A stretch of 14,223 bases of DNA from Prolixibacteraceae bacterium (GTDB lineage Bacteria > Bacteroidota > Bacteroidia > Bacteroidales > Prolixibacteraceae), in NCBI GenBank assembly GCA_027858145.1, contig JAQIDF010000538.1:1-14223 (forward strand), given 5' to 3'. Below, in pieces: positions 1-6,378 of the stretch. The position numbers and the translations under genes were made by a program. Position 1 is the first letter of the stretch. Every line of letters starts with the position of its first letter. The notes under the pieces were generated by a model. It saw only the letters and a list, made by a program, of their open reading frames with translations, was not told the DNA's origin and made no database searches.

Positions 1-198
1 CCTCTGACAGTCGAATAGCACACCCAGAGATCTTTTTATTTGCAAATATCGCAAGGAAATCAGGCTTTATGAAATCTTGAAAATACATGCCCGAAAAAGA
101 AGTTGAGTAGTTACAATAAATCAGACTTTCAAAAAGAATGAGTGAACGACCCAATAAACTTAGCGGGCACCACAAATTATTGAGTAAATAAAAAGCAC
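1..198. other. Left-edge stretch with no confident gene
   Basis: No recognisable gene lies here. On the minus strand a frame opens at an ATG at 86-88 and stays open to the window edge (29 codons, beginning MYFQDFIKPDF). On the plus strand a frame is open from the edge to a TGA at 78-80 (about 25 codons). Either could be the edge of a neighbouring gene, but both are too short to recognise and they occupy the same bases, so at most one is real. No tRNA-like fold or repeat was seen. Confidence 0.2.
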
Positions 199-230
199 AA
201 AAAAAAGCCCTGCAAATGCAGAGCTTTTTT
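199..230 (-). terminator. Rho-independent terminator of groES-groEL
   Basis: On the minus strand, starting about 20 nt past the groEL stop, a run of six A is followed by GCTCTGC, loop ATTT, GCAGGGC and a run of eight T. The seven-base arms pair fully with one G-T wobble, and the A and T runs extend the stem. This is a classic intrinsic terminator. A T-run also follows the hairpin on the plus strand, so it could stop transcription in both directions. Confidence 0.88.
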
Positions 231-249
231 AAGTATTTAAATATTACAA

Positions 250-1893
250 TTACATCATTCCGGGCATTCCGCCGCCCATGCCGCCTCCAGGCATTCCGCC
301 ACCGGCAGGCTCATCTTCTTTCTCATCAACCATCACACATTCTGTTGTTAAGAACATTCCGGCAATTGACGCGGCATTTTCGAGTGCAATACGTGTAACT
401 TTTGCAGGGTCGATAACACCCGATTCGTATAGGTTTTGGTATTCATCAACACGAGCATTGTAACCAAAATCGCCTTTTCCGTCTTTAACTTTCTGTACAA
501 TAACGGCACCTTCGCTGCCAGCATTGGCAACAATCAGGCGCAATGGCTCTTCAATCGCACGTTTTACTATCTCAATACCGGTTGTTTCATCATCATTTGC
601 ACCTTCAAGGTTTTCAAGTTTTGAAATGGCCCTGATATAAGCTACACCACCACCAGGAACAATACCTTCGGCTACTGCAGCGCGTGTGGCATGAAGTGCA
701 TCATCAACACGGTCTTTTTTCTCTTTCATTTCAATCTCAGAAGCAGCGCCCACATAAAGTACAGCAACACCCCCCGCTAATTTAGCCAAGCGCTCCTGAA
801 GCTTTTCTTTATCGTAATCAGAAGTTGTTGCTTCAATCTGCTTTTTAATCTGGCTAACGCGGGCATCAATCAACGCTTGCTCACCTTTACCAGCTACAAT
901 CGTTGTATTCTCTTTGTCAACCGATATTTTTTCAGCTTCACCTAACATTTCAACCGTTACATCTTCAAGCTTCATTCCTTTTTCATCTGAAACGACTGTT
1001 CCGCCGGTTAACACAGCAATGTCTTCAAGCATTTCTTTACGACGATCGCCAAATCCGGGAGCTTTTACGGCACATACTTTAATGGTTCCCTGGAGCTTAT
1101 TCACAACCAAACCGCTCAATGCAGTTCCGTCAACATCTTCAGAAATAATCATCAGCGGGCGGCCGGCCTTAGCTGTTTGTTCGAGAATTGGAAGGATATC
1201 CTGAATAGCACTGATTTTCTTATCGTGAATAAGAATCATAGGGTTAGACAGGTCGGCTTCCATTTTTTCTGTATCGGTAATGAAATAAGGAGATATATAA
1301 CCACGGTCGAACTGCATACCTTCTACTATTTCAACAGTAGTATCGGTACCTTTCGCTTCTTCAACAGTAATCACACCTTCTTTATTAACCTTCTCCATTG
1401 CCTGCGCAATCAGCTTTCCGATTGTTTCGTCACCGTTAGCCGAAATACGTGCCACTTGTTCTATTTTACTGAAATCATCACCAACATTCTCAGATTGCTC
1501 TCTGATGCTGGCAACAACTTGCTCAACGGCTTTATCGATACCGCGTTTCAAATCCATAGGGTTAGCCCCGGCAGTAACATTTTTCAAGCCAACATTAATA
1601 ATCGACTGCGCCAAAACAGTTGCAGTTGTAGTACCATCACCGGCATCGTCACCGGTCTTAGATGCTACTTCTTTAACCATCTGTGCACCCATATTTTCAA
1701 ATGAGTCTGACAACTCAATTTCTTTGGCTACAGTTACACCATCTTTTGTTATTTGTGGTGCCCCGAATTTCTTATCGATGATTACATTACGCCCCTTTGG
1801 GCCAAGTGTAACCTTAACAGCATCGGCCAATTGGTCGACACCTTTTTTCAATAAATCGCGAGCTTCGATATTGAACTTAATCTCTTTTGCCAT
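250..1893 (-). CDS. groEL: Chaperonin GroEL (60 kDa, Hsp60)
   Basis: This is the ATP-driven folding chaperone of the cytosol, which forms double heptameric rings that enclose unfolded proteins under a GroES lid. The 547 residues match the family's usual length. The N-terminus (MAKEIKFNIEARDLLKKGVD), the ATP-binding GDGTTTA motif at residues 85-91 and the Gly/Met-rich tail ending in PGMM are all diagnostic. The ATG at 1891-1893 gives the canonical N-terminus. The gene lies 27 nt downstream of groES and is followed by a hairpin terminator, so the two form a bicistronic operon. No frame damage is seen. Identification is certain; whether this is the organism's only GroEL cannot be told from here. 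Confidence 0.99.
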   Translation of the reverse strand: MAKEIKFNIEARDLLKKGVDQLADAVKVTLGPKGRNVIIDKKFGAPQITKDGVTVAKEIELSDSFENMGAQMVKEVASKTGDDAGDGTTTATVLAQSIINVGLKNVTAGANPMDLKRGIDKAVEQVVASIREQSENVGDDFSKIEQVARISANGDETIGKLIAQAMEKVNKEGVITVEEAKGTDTTVEIVEGMQFDRGYISPYFITDTEKMEADLSNPMILIHDKKISAIQDILPILEQTAKAGRPLMIISEDVDGTALSGLVVNKLQGTIKVCAVKAPGFGDRRKEMLEDIAVLTGGTVVSDEKGMKLEDVTVEMLGEAEKISVDKENTTIVAGKGEQALIDARVSQIKKQIEATTSDYDKEKLQERLAKLAGGVAVLYVGAASEIEMKEKKDRVDDALHATRAAVAEGIVPGGGVAYIRAISKLENLEGANDDETTGIEIVKRAIEEPLRLIVANAGSEGAVIVQKVKDGKGDFGYNARVDEYQNLYESGVIDPAKVTRIALENAASIAGMFLTTECVMVDEKEDEPAGGGMPGGGMGGGMPGMM

Positions 1894-1920
1894 ATCTTAA
1901 AAATTTAAAAGTTTTGAAAA

Positions 1921-2199
1921 TTATGCAATGTAAAGCACATCGCTTTGTGAAATCAAAAGATAATCTGAACCATCTATATTCAGTTCAGCACCTGCATACT
2001 TGCCATAATAAACAGTGTCACCAACTTTTACTTCCATTGGTTCATCTTTCTTTGAGTCTCCAACCATTACCACTTTGGCAACCTGTGGCTTTTCTTTAGC
2101 TGAATCGGGAATAATAATTCCACTTGTTGTTTTTTCTTCAGCAGCCATTGGCTCTAACAGGATTTTCCCTGCAAGTATTTTACCTTTTAATTCTGACAT
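1921..2199 (-). CDS. groES: Co-chaperonin GroES (10 kDa, Hsp10)
   Basis: This is the heptameric lid of the GroEL folding chamber. The 92 residues fit the usual 90-100. The N-terminal beta strand is followed by a mobile loop at about residues 19-36 containing TSGIIIPDSAKEKP, the part that contacts GroEL. The C-terminal half has the typical VGDTVYYGKYAG segment and ends in DVLYIA. It is the first gene of the groES-groEL operon. No CIRCE operator (the HrcA site) lies upstream. The ATG at 2197-2199 has an A-rich leader with no clear Shine-Dalgarno, as is common in Bacteroidota. Confidence 0.98.
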   Translation of the reverse strand: MSELKGKILAGKILLEPMAAEEKTTSGIIIPDSAKEKPQVAKVVMVGDSKKDEPMEVKVGDTVYYGKYAGAELNIDGSDYLLISQSDVLYIA

Positions 2200-2401
2200 A
2201 TTTTTTCTGTTTTAAAAGTTATTAATTCATACTAACGGCCTGATCAATATCAGAATTTGTGCCAAACCTTTTTCCTGCCAAAATGAATCAAAACACCAGC
2301 CATAGCTGTCATGAAAAACAGAAAATGGAAGCAAAAACACCGTAAAACAAGGCGTTACAAAAAAAAACATGTCACACTGACAGCACAAGGCAAAAGGTCA
2401 T
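2200..2401 (-). promoter_or_regulatory. Upstream region of groES-groEL, promoter not resolved
   Basis: About 200 nt lie between the secG terminator and groES, and the operon's promoter must be here. I see no CIRCE inverted repeat and no full TTTG/TAnnTTTG promoter pair. Two features stand out on the minus strand. TTTGGCA occurs twice as a direct repeat (2276-2282 and 2260-2266, 16-nt period). The downstream copy continues as TTGGCACAAATTCTGAT, a near match to a sigma-54 -24/-12 promoter with GA in place of the -12 GC. No open reading frame of note is present. Confidence 0.4.
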
Positions 2402-2433
2402 AAAAAAAGGCATCTTGAAAAACAAGACACCTT
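2402..2433 (-). terminator. Rho-independent terminator after secG
   Basis: On the minus strand, 24 nt past the secG stop, AAGGTGTCTTG, a loop of five T, and CAAGATGCCTT form an 11-bp stem with two adjacent G-T wobbles, followed by further T (seven in a row counting the stem end). It ends the regulator-lptE-TPR-secG operon and separates it from groES. Confidence 0.85.
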
Positions 2434-2457
2434 CTAAATTTCTTGAACGATTTTATT

Positions 2458-2838
2458 TTATTCTTCGTCTGATTCTGGTTCTGTGGCAGGAGTAGATTGT
2501 GTTCCTTCTGCGGCACCTTCAACATCGGCAGGTGAAGTTGGAAAGTTTGGTATAGCATTGGGATCTACAGCATTTTCAATTTGTTCTCCAATAACTGAGT
2601 CTTGTTGAATTTCATGACGGTCTATCGAAGCACTTGCTAAAACGCACAATACAAGAAGTGCCCCTGCTAACCACCACGTAGCCTTTTCCAAAAAATTAGT
2701 GGTTCTACGAACCCCCATGATTTGATTATTGCCAGAAAAGCTTGATGCTAAACCTCCACCTTTTGATTCTTGTACCAGCACGATAAGAACCAACAGAAGG
2801 CAAACAATAAATATGAGTACAATTGCAAGCGTATACAT
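2458..2838 (-). CDS. secG: Preprotein translocase subunit SecG
   Basis: SecG is the small membrane subunit of the SecYEG channel and helps SecA-driven export of unfolded proteins across the inner membrane. Two hydrophobic helices are visible at about residues 3-22 and 54-71. They are joined by the conserved cytoplasmic loop with LVQESKGGGLASSFSG (21-36), the family signature. Beyond the second helix is an acidic, Pro/Thr/Ser-rich tail (about 80-126) that looks disordered; tails of this kind are common in Bacteroidota SecG, and the total of 126 residues is slightly long. The ATG lies one nucleotide after the stop of the TPR gene, so it is the last gene of a four-gene operon and is probably translationally coupled. 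A terminator follows. Confidence 0.95.
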   Translation of the reverse strand: MYTLAIVLIFIVCLLLVLIVLVQESKGGGLASSFSGNNQIMGVRRTTNFLEKATWWLAGALLVLCVLASASIDRHEIQQDSVIGEQIENAVDPNAIPNFPTSPADVEGAAEGTQSTPATEPESDEE

Positions 2839-2839
2839 T

Positions 2840-3514
2840 TTATGAATCTTTAGATATTAAATTTTTAATTTTTTCAATTTGAGACGCAAAGTAACTATTT
2901 TTTTCGGGAATTGTCAAACTTAATTTCTCATAAGCCTTTAAAGCTTCGTCATAAAGTCCCTGTGCCATATAAATTTCGGCTAATGTTTCACTTATCAGGC
3001 CATCATCAATCTTTTCTTTTTCATCTTCATCAAGGCTTTCAGGCATTTTTCCCACCGGCCTTCTCTGTTTTATTTTACCCGGATTCTCCATAATAAAACG
3101 GTCAACAAGGCTATCGGGATCCATTTGGGGTTCCTGGTCAGTTTGTCTTTGTAAATCGAACGATGCCGAATAAGAATCGATTATATCGTCTATTTTGTCA
3201 GATAAATTAAAATCAACAGCTTGTTTCTCTTTGATCGTACTTCCCGGTTCGTTTATAAATCTAAATGGTTTTTCTTCGTCTTCGTTGTAATTTAAATATC
3301 GAAAAAGCACTTTACGGTCGGGGATAAAAACAGCTTGTTCCCTGAGTTCACGATCAAACTGAAAGCTGTTAATATTTTTTAGGTTTCGCAAGTATAGCAT
3401 TCTCACTACAGGGAAATATGGATAATGACTTATGAGCTGTTTTAAGTCATTAGCCGTATTTTCATCGAGTAACGACGGCTGTTTGATATATTCTATGAAT
3501 TGATCTTTTGTCAC
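2840..3514 (-). CDS. Small TPR-like protein of the lptE-secG operon, function unknown
   Basis: This 224-residue protein has no signal peptide and no membrane segment, so it is predicted to be cytosolic. The N-terminal part (about 1-95) carries a stretch with HYPYFPVVRMLYLRNLKN, of a kind seen in conserved Bacteroidota hypothetical proteins. The middle (95-165) is charged and low in complexity. The C-terminal part (about 170-222) reads as one TPR-like helical hairpin with LAEIYMAQGLYDEALKAYEKL, suggesting a protein-binding role. The start is GTG (3512-3514), 2 nt after the lptE stop. It is preferred because it preserves the conserved N-terminal part and the tight operon spacing. The position between lptE and secG suggests a link with envelope biogenesis, which is an inference only. 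Confidence 0.8.
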   Translation of the reverse strand: MTKDQFIEYIKQPSLLDENTANDLKQLISHYPYFPVVRMLYLRNLKNINSFQFDRELREQAVFIPDRKVLFRYLNYNEDEEKPFRFINEPGSTIKEKQAVDFNLSDKIDDIIDSYSASFDLQRQTDQEPQMDPDSLVDRFIMENPGKIKQRRPVGKMPESLDEDEKEKIDDGLISETLAEIYMAQGLYDEALKAYEKLSLTIPEKNSYFASQIEKIKNLISKDS

Positions 3515-3516
3515 GT

Positions 3517-4026
3517 TTACCAGTTTGCTACCGATTTATTAAAAATATCATCTACAATTTTCTCAATAATTGACTCAACAAGTTCACCTTCTACATCAGT
3601 GATAATGAACTCGCTACTAAAATCTTCGTAGGCCGAAAATTCCGATTCGAAATTTTGCTCCGGATCCTGATTATTAGTAAACTCTACTTTTACCCGTATT
3701 GTCAAACGGTTCTGGGCAGCAATATCTCCCCCCTGAACCGATACGGGTTTAACATCATATTCTTCAATTGTCCCTTCAAATTCGAGATCACCATCAGAGT
3801 TGGCATAATCCAAACTTGTCTGACGCGTAAATTTATCGCGCATTTGCTCTGTAAAATAGTCGCTTAACGTTGGGTTAACCAACTTTGCCCTGTTCGGGAA
3901 ATCATAAATGGTATAAGTTTTCACCATGGGTGATATTGAAGCACCGGTAAATGAATATTTCACTGAACACCCGGCAATAAAAACCAATAATAAAACAATC
4001 CTGTATACATATTTAATGTGCTTCAT
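3517..4026 (-). CDS. lptE: LptE-family LPS-assembly lipoprotein
   Basis: LptE is the outer-membrane lipoprotein that plugs the LptD barrel and helps insert lipopolysaccharide into the outer leaflet. The 169 residues start with a lipoprotein signal peptide: basic MKHIKYVYR, a hydrophobic core, and the lipobox IAGC with the lipidated Cys at residue 20. The mature part contains the KYSFTGASI segment and a short alpha/beta fold typical of the Bacteroidota LptE family, including NRLTIRVKVEF. It lies 6 nt downstream of the sigma-54 activator and 2 nt upstream of the TPR gene. LptE sequences diverge strongly between phyla, so the family call rests on the lipobox, size, motif order and gene neighbourhood. 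Confidence 0.85.
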   Translation of the reverse strand: MKHIKYVYRIVLLLVFIAGCSVKYSFTGASISPMVKTYTIYDFPNRAKLVNPTLSDYFTEQMRDKFTRQTSLDYANSDGDLEFEGTIEEYDVKPVSVQGGDIAAQNRLTIRVKVEFTNNQDPEQNFESEFSAYEDFSSEFIITDVEGELVESIIEKIVDDIFNKSVANW

Positions 4027-4032
4027 CAGCTG

Positions 4033-5295
4033 TTAGTTTATGTTGTATTCTTTAATTTTTCGATACAATGTTCGCTCAGAAATTCCCAATTCCTTTGCAG
4101 CACCCTTCCGCTTTCGGTTATGCTTTTCAAGCGCTTTTTCTATAAGTTCTTTCTCATGTTTTTCAAGCGATAACGATTCTTCAATATACTCCTCAGTATC
4201 CTCAATATGATGATCATCATTTATCTTATTTTTGTGTATTGCTGGCACAGAAGGATATACATCATCAGCATGGGCATAATCATCTACATTGAAATCAACC
4301 TTATCTTCTTCATGCAATTTATTAATAATACGTGCATTCTCCGTTTGTAACTGTTTATCGGCACTATCGTTTTGCATTAAATCAAATACCAGCTTTTTTA
4401 AATCGTTCATATCCTTTTTCATGTCAAAAAGCACCTTGTACAAAATTTCCCGCTCCGATGAAAATGTATTATCTCCCGTATTTTTATAAATAGCCGGAAG
4501 CTGATGTTCGTGAAAGTGCGGCAAATAACTTCTGACCATAGCACTATCTATTATACGTTCCTGTTCAATAACGGATATCTGTTCGGTAATATTTTTCAAC
4601 TGGCGAATATTTCCCGGCCACTGGTAGGTGTTGAGGACATGCTTAGCTTCATCATCAAGCCTCACCGTAGGCATTCGATAACGCTCGGCAAAATCGTGAG
4701 CAAATTTCCTGAAAAGAAGGTTAATATCCTCTTTGCGTTCGCGTAAGGGCGGCACATCAACAGGTACTGTATTTAAACGATAATATAAGTCTTCGCGAAA
4801 ACGCCCCTCGTTTATGGCTTTCATGATATCGATATTGGTAGCAGCAACCACCCGCACATTTGTTTTATGCACCTGTGAAGACCCTACTTTAATATACTCG
4901 CCGGCTTCGATTACTCTGAGCAAGCGCACCTGGGTGGCCAAGGGTAATTCCCCTACTTCATCTAAGAAAATTGTACCACTGTCAGCTTCTTCAAAATATC
5001 CTTTCCGATCGGACAAAGCTCCTGTAAACGAGCCTTTCATGTGGCCAAATAGTTCCGAATCAATCGTCCCTTCTGGTATTGCTCCACAGTTAACAGCTAT
5101 ATACTTGCCATGCTTCCGGGCTGAAAATTGATGTATAATTTGAGGAAACACTTCTTTACCAACACCGCTCTCTCCTGTAATGAGCACCGACAAATCGGTT
5201 GGAGCAACCTGTACAGCTACCTCTATTGCACGGTTTAAGTCCGATGAATTACCGATAATCCCAAAGCGTTGTTTTATTGCCTGAATATCTATCAT
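4033..5295 (-). CDS. Sigma-54-dependent activator (AAA+ and Fis-type HTH, no receiver domain)
   Basis: This enhancer-binding protein opens sigma-54 RNA polymerase promoters using ATP hydrolysis. The AAA+ domain starts almost at once: Walker A GESGVGKE (41-48), the sigma-54-contacting loop as GSFTGA (88-93) in place of the usual GAFTGA, Walker B GTIFLDEVGEL (107-117), sensor I VVAATN (149-154), arginine-finger region FREDLYYRLN (166-175), and sensor II WPGNIRQLKN (226-235). A Fis-type helix-turn-helix closes the protein (about 380-420). There is no N-terminal response-regulator or GAF/PAS sensing domain, so activity is probably set by expression or a partner. The linker between AAA+ and HTH (about 262-375) is long, charged and rich in Asp/His. 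It heads the lptE-TPR-secG operon. Its target promoters are not evident here. Confidence 0.93.
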   Translation of the reverse strand: MIDIQAIKQRFGIIGNSSDLNRAIEVAVQVAPTDLSVLITGESGVGKEVFPQIIHQFSARKHGKYIAVNCGAIPEGTIDSELFGHMKGSFTGALSDRKGYFEEADSGTIFLDEVGELPLATQVRLLRVIEAGEYIKVGSSQVHKTNVRVVAATNIDIMKAINEGRFREDLYYRLNTVPVDVPPLRERKEDINLLFRKFAHDFAERYRMPTVRLDDEAKHVLNTYQWPGNIRQLKNITEQISVIEQERIIDSAMVRSYLPHFHEHQLPAIYKNTGDNTFSSEREILYKVLFDMKKDMNDLKKLVFDLMQNDSADKQLQTENARIINKLHEEDKVDFNVDDYAHADDVYPSVPAIHKNKINDDHHIEDTEEYIEESLSLEKHEKELIEKALEKHNRKRKGAAKELGISERTLYRKIKEYNIN

Positions 5296-5339
5296 AAAAG
5301 TATAAACGTTACTTGTACTATTTTTTCCGATTTAACTGA

Positions 5340-5347
5340 CAAAGTTA
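5340..5347 (-). promoter_or_regulatory. Bacteroidota-type -7 element for the regulator-lptE-secG operon
   Basis: On the minus strand the bases read TAACTTTG, a perfect match to the Bacteroidota -7 consensus TAnnTTTG. Transcription would start about 35-40 nt before the ATG of the sigma-54 activator. No good TTG/TTTG -33 element lies at the expected 19-nt spacing, so the promoter may be weak or activator-dependent. A palindrome (5348-5362) abuts it directly upstream. Confidence 0.5.
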
Positions 5348-5367
5348 CAATTTTCAAAATTGCTTTG
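5340..5367. repeat. Palindrome between regulator and kdsB, possible operator
   Basis: CAATTTT (5348-5354), a single C, and AAAATTG (5356-5362) form a 15-bp near-perfect palindrome. It is flanked by CAAAG (5340-5344) and CTTTG (5363-5367), which are also complementary to each other but offset by three bases on one side. It adjoins the predicted -7 element of the regulator gene. The symmetry suits a dimeric DNA-binding protein, possibly the Fis-type regulator acting on its own gene, but a chance A/T-rich palindrome is possible. Confidence 0.4.
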
Positions 5368-5452
5368 ATTATATGAATAAATAAAATATTCAAATACAAC
5401 TTAAATAATATGAGTCTTCCAAGTTATCAAAAAAGCATTCGCCACATTTAAT

Positions 5453-5460
5453 TATCTTTG
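5453..5460 (+). promoter_or_regulatory. Bacteroidota-type -7 element for kdsB
   Basis: TATCTTTG matches TAnnTTTG perfectly and sits 51 nt before the kdsB ATG, giving a leader of about 45 nt. No convincing -33 TTTG was seen at 17-23 nt upstream. Its position supports the kdsB start at 5512, because the longer frame opening at 5458 would begin inside this element. Confidence 0.5.
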
Positions 5461-5511
5461 TTCAGCAAAATTATAAAACCACAAAGCCTCGAAAACCAAA
5501 AAAATCAATTT

Positions 5512-6252
5512 ATGAAGGCAATAGCAATTATACCGGCCCGATATTCTTCTACCCGATTTCCCGGAAAACCGCTCGTCATGATTGATAACAAACCCATGAT
5601 TCAACATGTTTACGAACGAAGCAAGCAAGTTTTCGACACTGTAGTTGTTGCCACCGACAATCATCTGATAGCTGATACGGTTCACAACTTTGGGGGCAAA
5701 ACCATTCTCACTTCGCCCACGCACCTGAGCGGTACCGACCGTTGTGCAGAAGCAGCTGAAATAATAAGAAAAGATATTTCTTTCGATATCGTTGTTAATG
5801 TGCAAGGTGACGAACCTTTTGTTAAAAGCGAACACCTGAATAAACTCTTAGAATGCTTTGAGGATAGCCAGACAGAAATTGCCACACTGGCAACCCCCAT
5901 CCTTTCATCTGAGATACTTTTCGACACAAACAAAGTTAAACTTGTTCGCGATGTTAACGGATACGCACTTTACTTTAGCAGGCAGGCCATCCCGTCTCAA
6001 CGTGACAACACAGAAAGCGAATGGTTACACAATCACCCTTACTGGTTACATATGGGGCTTTATGCATACCGTGTGGAAACCCTCAGCCAAATCACAAAAT
6101 TGGATCAAACCCCGCTCGAGAAGTCTGAAAAATTAGAACAACTACGCTGGCTCGAAAACGGATACAAAATAAAGGTTTCTACTACCAATCATCCCAACAT
6201 AGGAATTGATACACCCGATGATTTAGAATTGCTTAATAAAATTAAACAATAA
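5512..6252 (+). CDS. kdsB: 3-deoxy-manno-octulosonate cytidylyltransferase (CMP-KDO synthetase)
   Basis: KdsB activates KDO with CTP to CMP-KDO in the cytosol, the donor for the LPS inner core. The 246 residues fit the family's length. Visible motifs are the nucleotide-binding IPARYSSTRFPGKPL (7-21), HLSGTDR (71-77), NVQGDEP (96-102, whose Asp is expected to bind Mg2+), YFSRQAIP (154-161), HMGLYAYR (180-187), LEQLRWLENGYKI (208-220) and the C-terminal GIDTPDDL (231-238). The frame is open back to an ATG at 5458, but the 18 extra residues do not belong to the family. The ATG at 5512 gives the usual MKAIAIIPAR start behind an A-rich leader. It is transcribed alone, divergent from the sigma-54 regulator and convergent with pbpC. 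No clear terminator follows. Confidence 0.97.
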   Translation: MKAIAIIPARYSSTRFPGKPLVMIDNKPMIQHVYERSKQVFDTVVVATDNHLIADTVHNFGGKTILTSPTHLSGTDRCAEAAEIIRKDISFDIVVNVQGDEPFVKSEHLNKLLECFEDSQTEIATLATPILSSEILFDTNKVKLVRDVNGYALYFSRQAIPSQRDNTESEWLHNHPYWLHMGLYAYRVETLSQITKLDQTPLEKSEKLEQLRWLENGYKIKVSTTNHPNIGIDTPDDLELLNKIKQ

Positions 6253-6378
6253 GAAAGAAGCGGTAGTTCTTCTTAAAAACTGCTGCAAGCACCATTTGCA
6301 AGTTAGGTTAACATATTATTTGATTCGTTTATATTTTCAATTTAAAATCATCATCCGGCACCTTTCCGTTTTCATCGA

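Noticed and set aside
590..645. Cys-rich part of PbpC as an unusual added zinc domain (residue numbers given)
   Set aside because: Cys/His pairs in the segment after the transpeptidase domain are typical of PBP1C and need no special explanation.
1177..1704. 175-residue plus-strand frame opposite groEL
   Set aside because: It lies wholly antisense to groEL, has no recognisable motif and an aromatic-rich composition typical of antisense shadows.
2200..2401. CIRCE (HrcA) operator upstream of groES
   Set aside because: Neither TTAGCACTC nor its inverted partner GAGTGCTAA is present.
2461..2600. Acidic C-terminal tail of SecG as a fusion or frameshift product
   Set aside because: Low-complexity acidic tails are common in Bacteroidota SecG, and the frame continues cleanly to a stop followed by a terminator.
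5458..5511. Longer kdsB start at ATG 5458, adding 18 residues
   Set aside because: The KdsB family begins at MKAIAIIPAR, and the upstream ATG would lie within the predicted -7 element.
5452..5835. 127-residue minus-strand frame across the start of kdsB
   Set aside because: It is antisense to the conserved kdsB N-terminal region and covers its promoter; no family features were seen.
6255..6274. Hairpin AAGAAG / CTTCTT between kdsB and pbpC as a terminator
   Set aside because: The stem is only 6 bp with two G-C pairs, the loop is 8 nt, and no T-run follows on the plus strand (A-run instead) and only a broken one on the minus strand.
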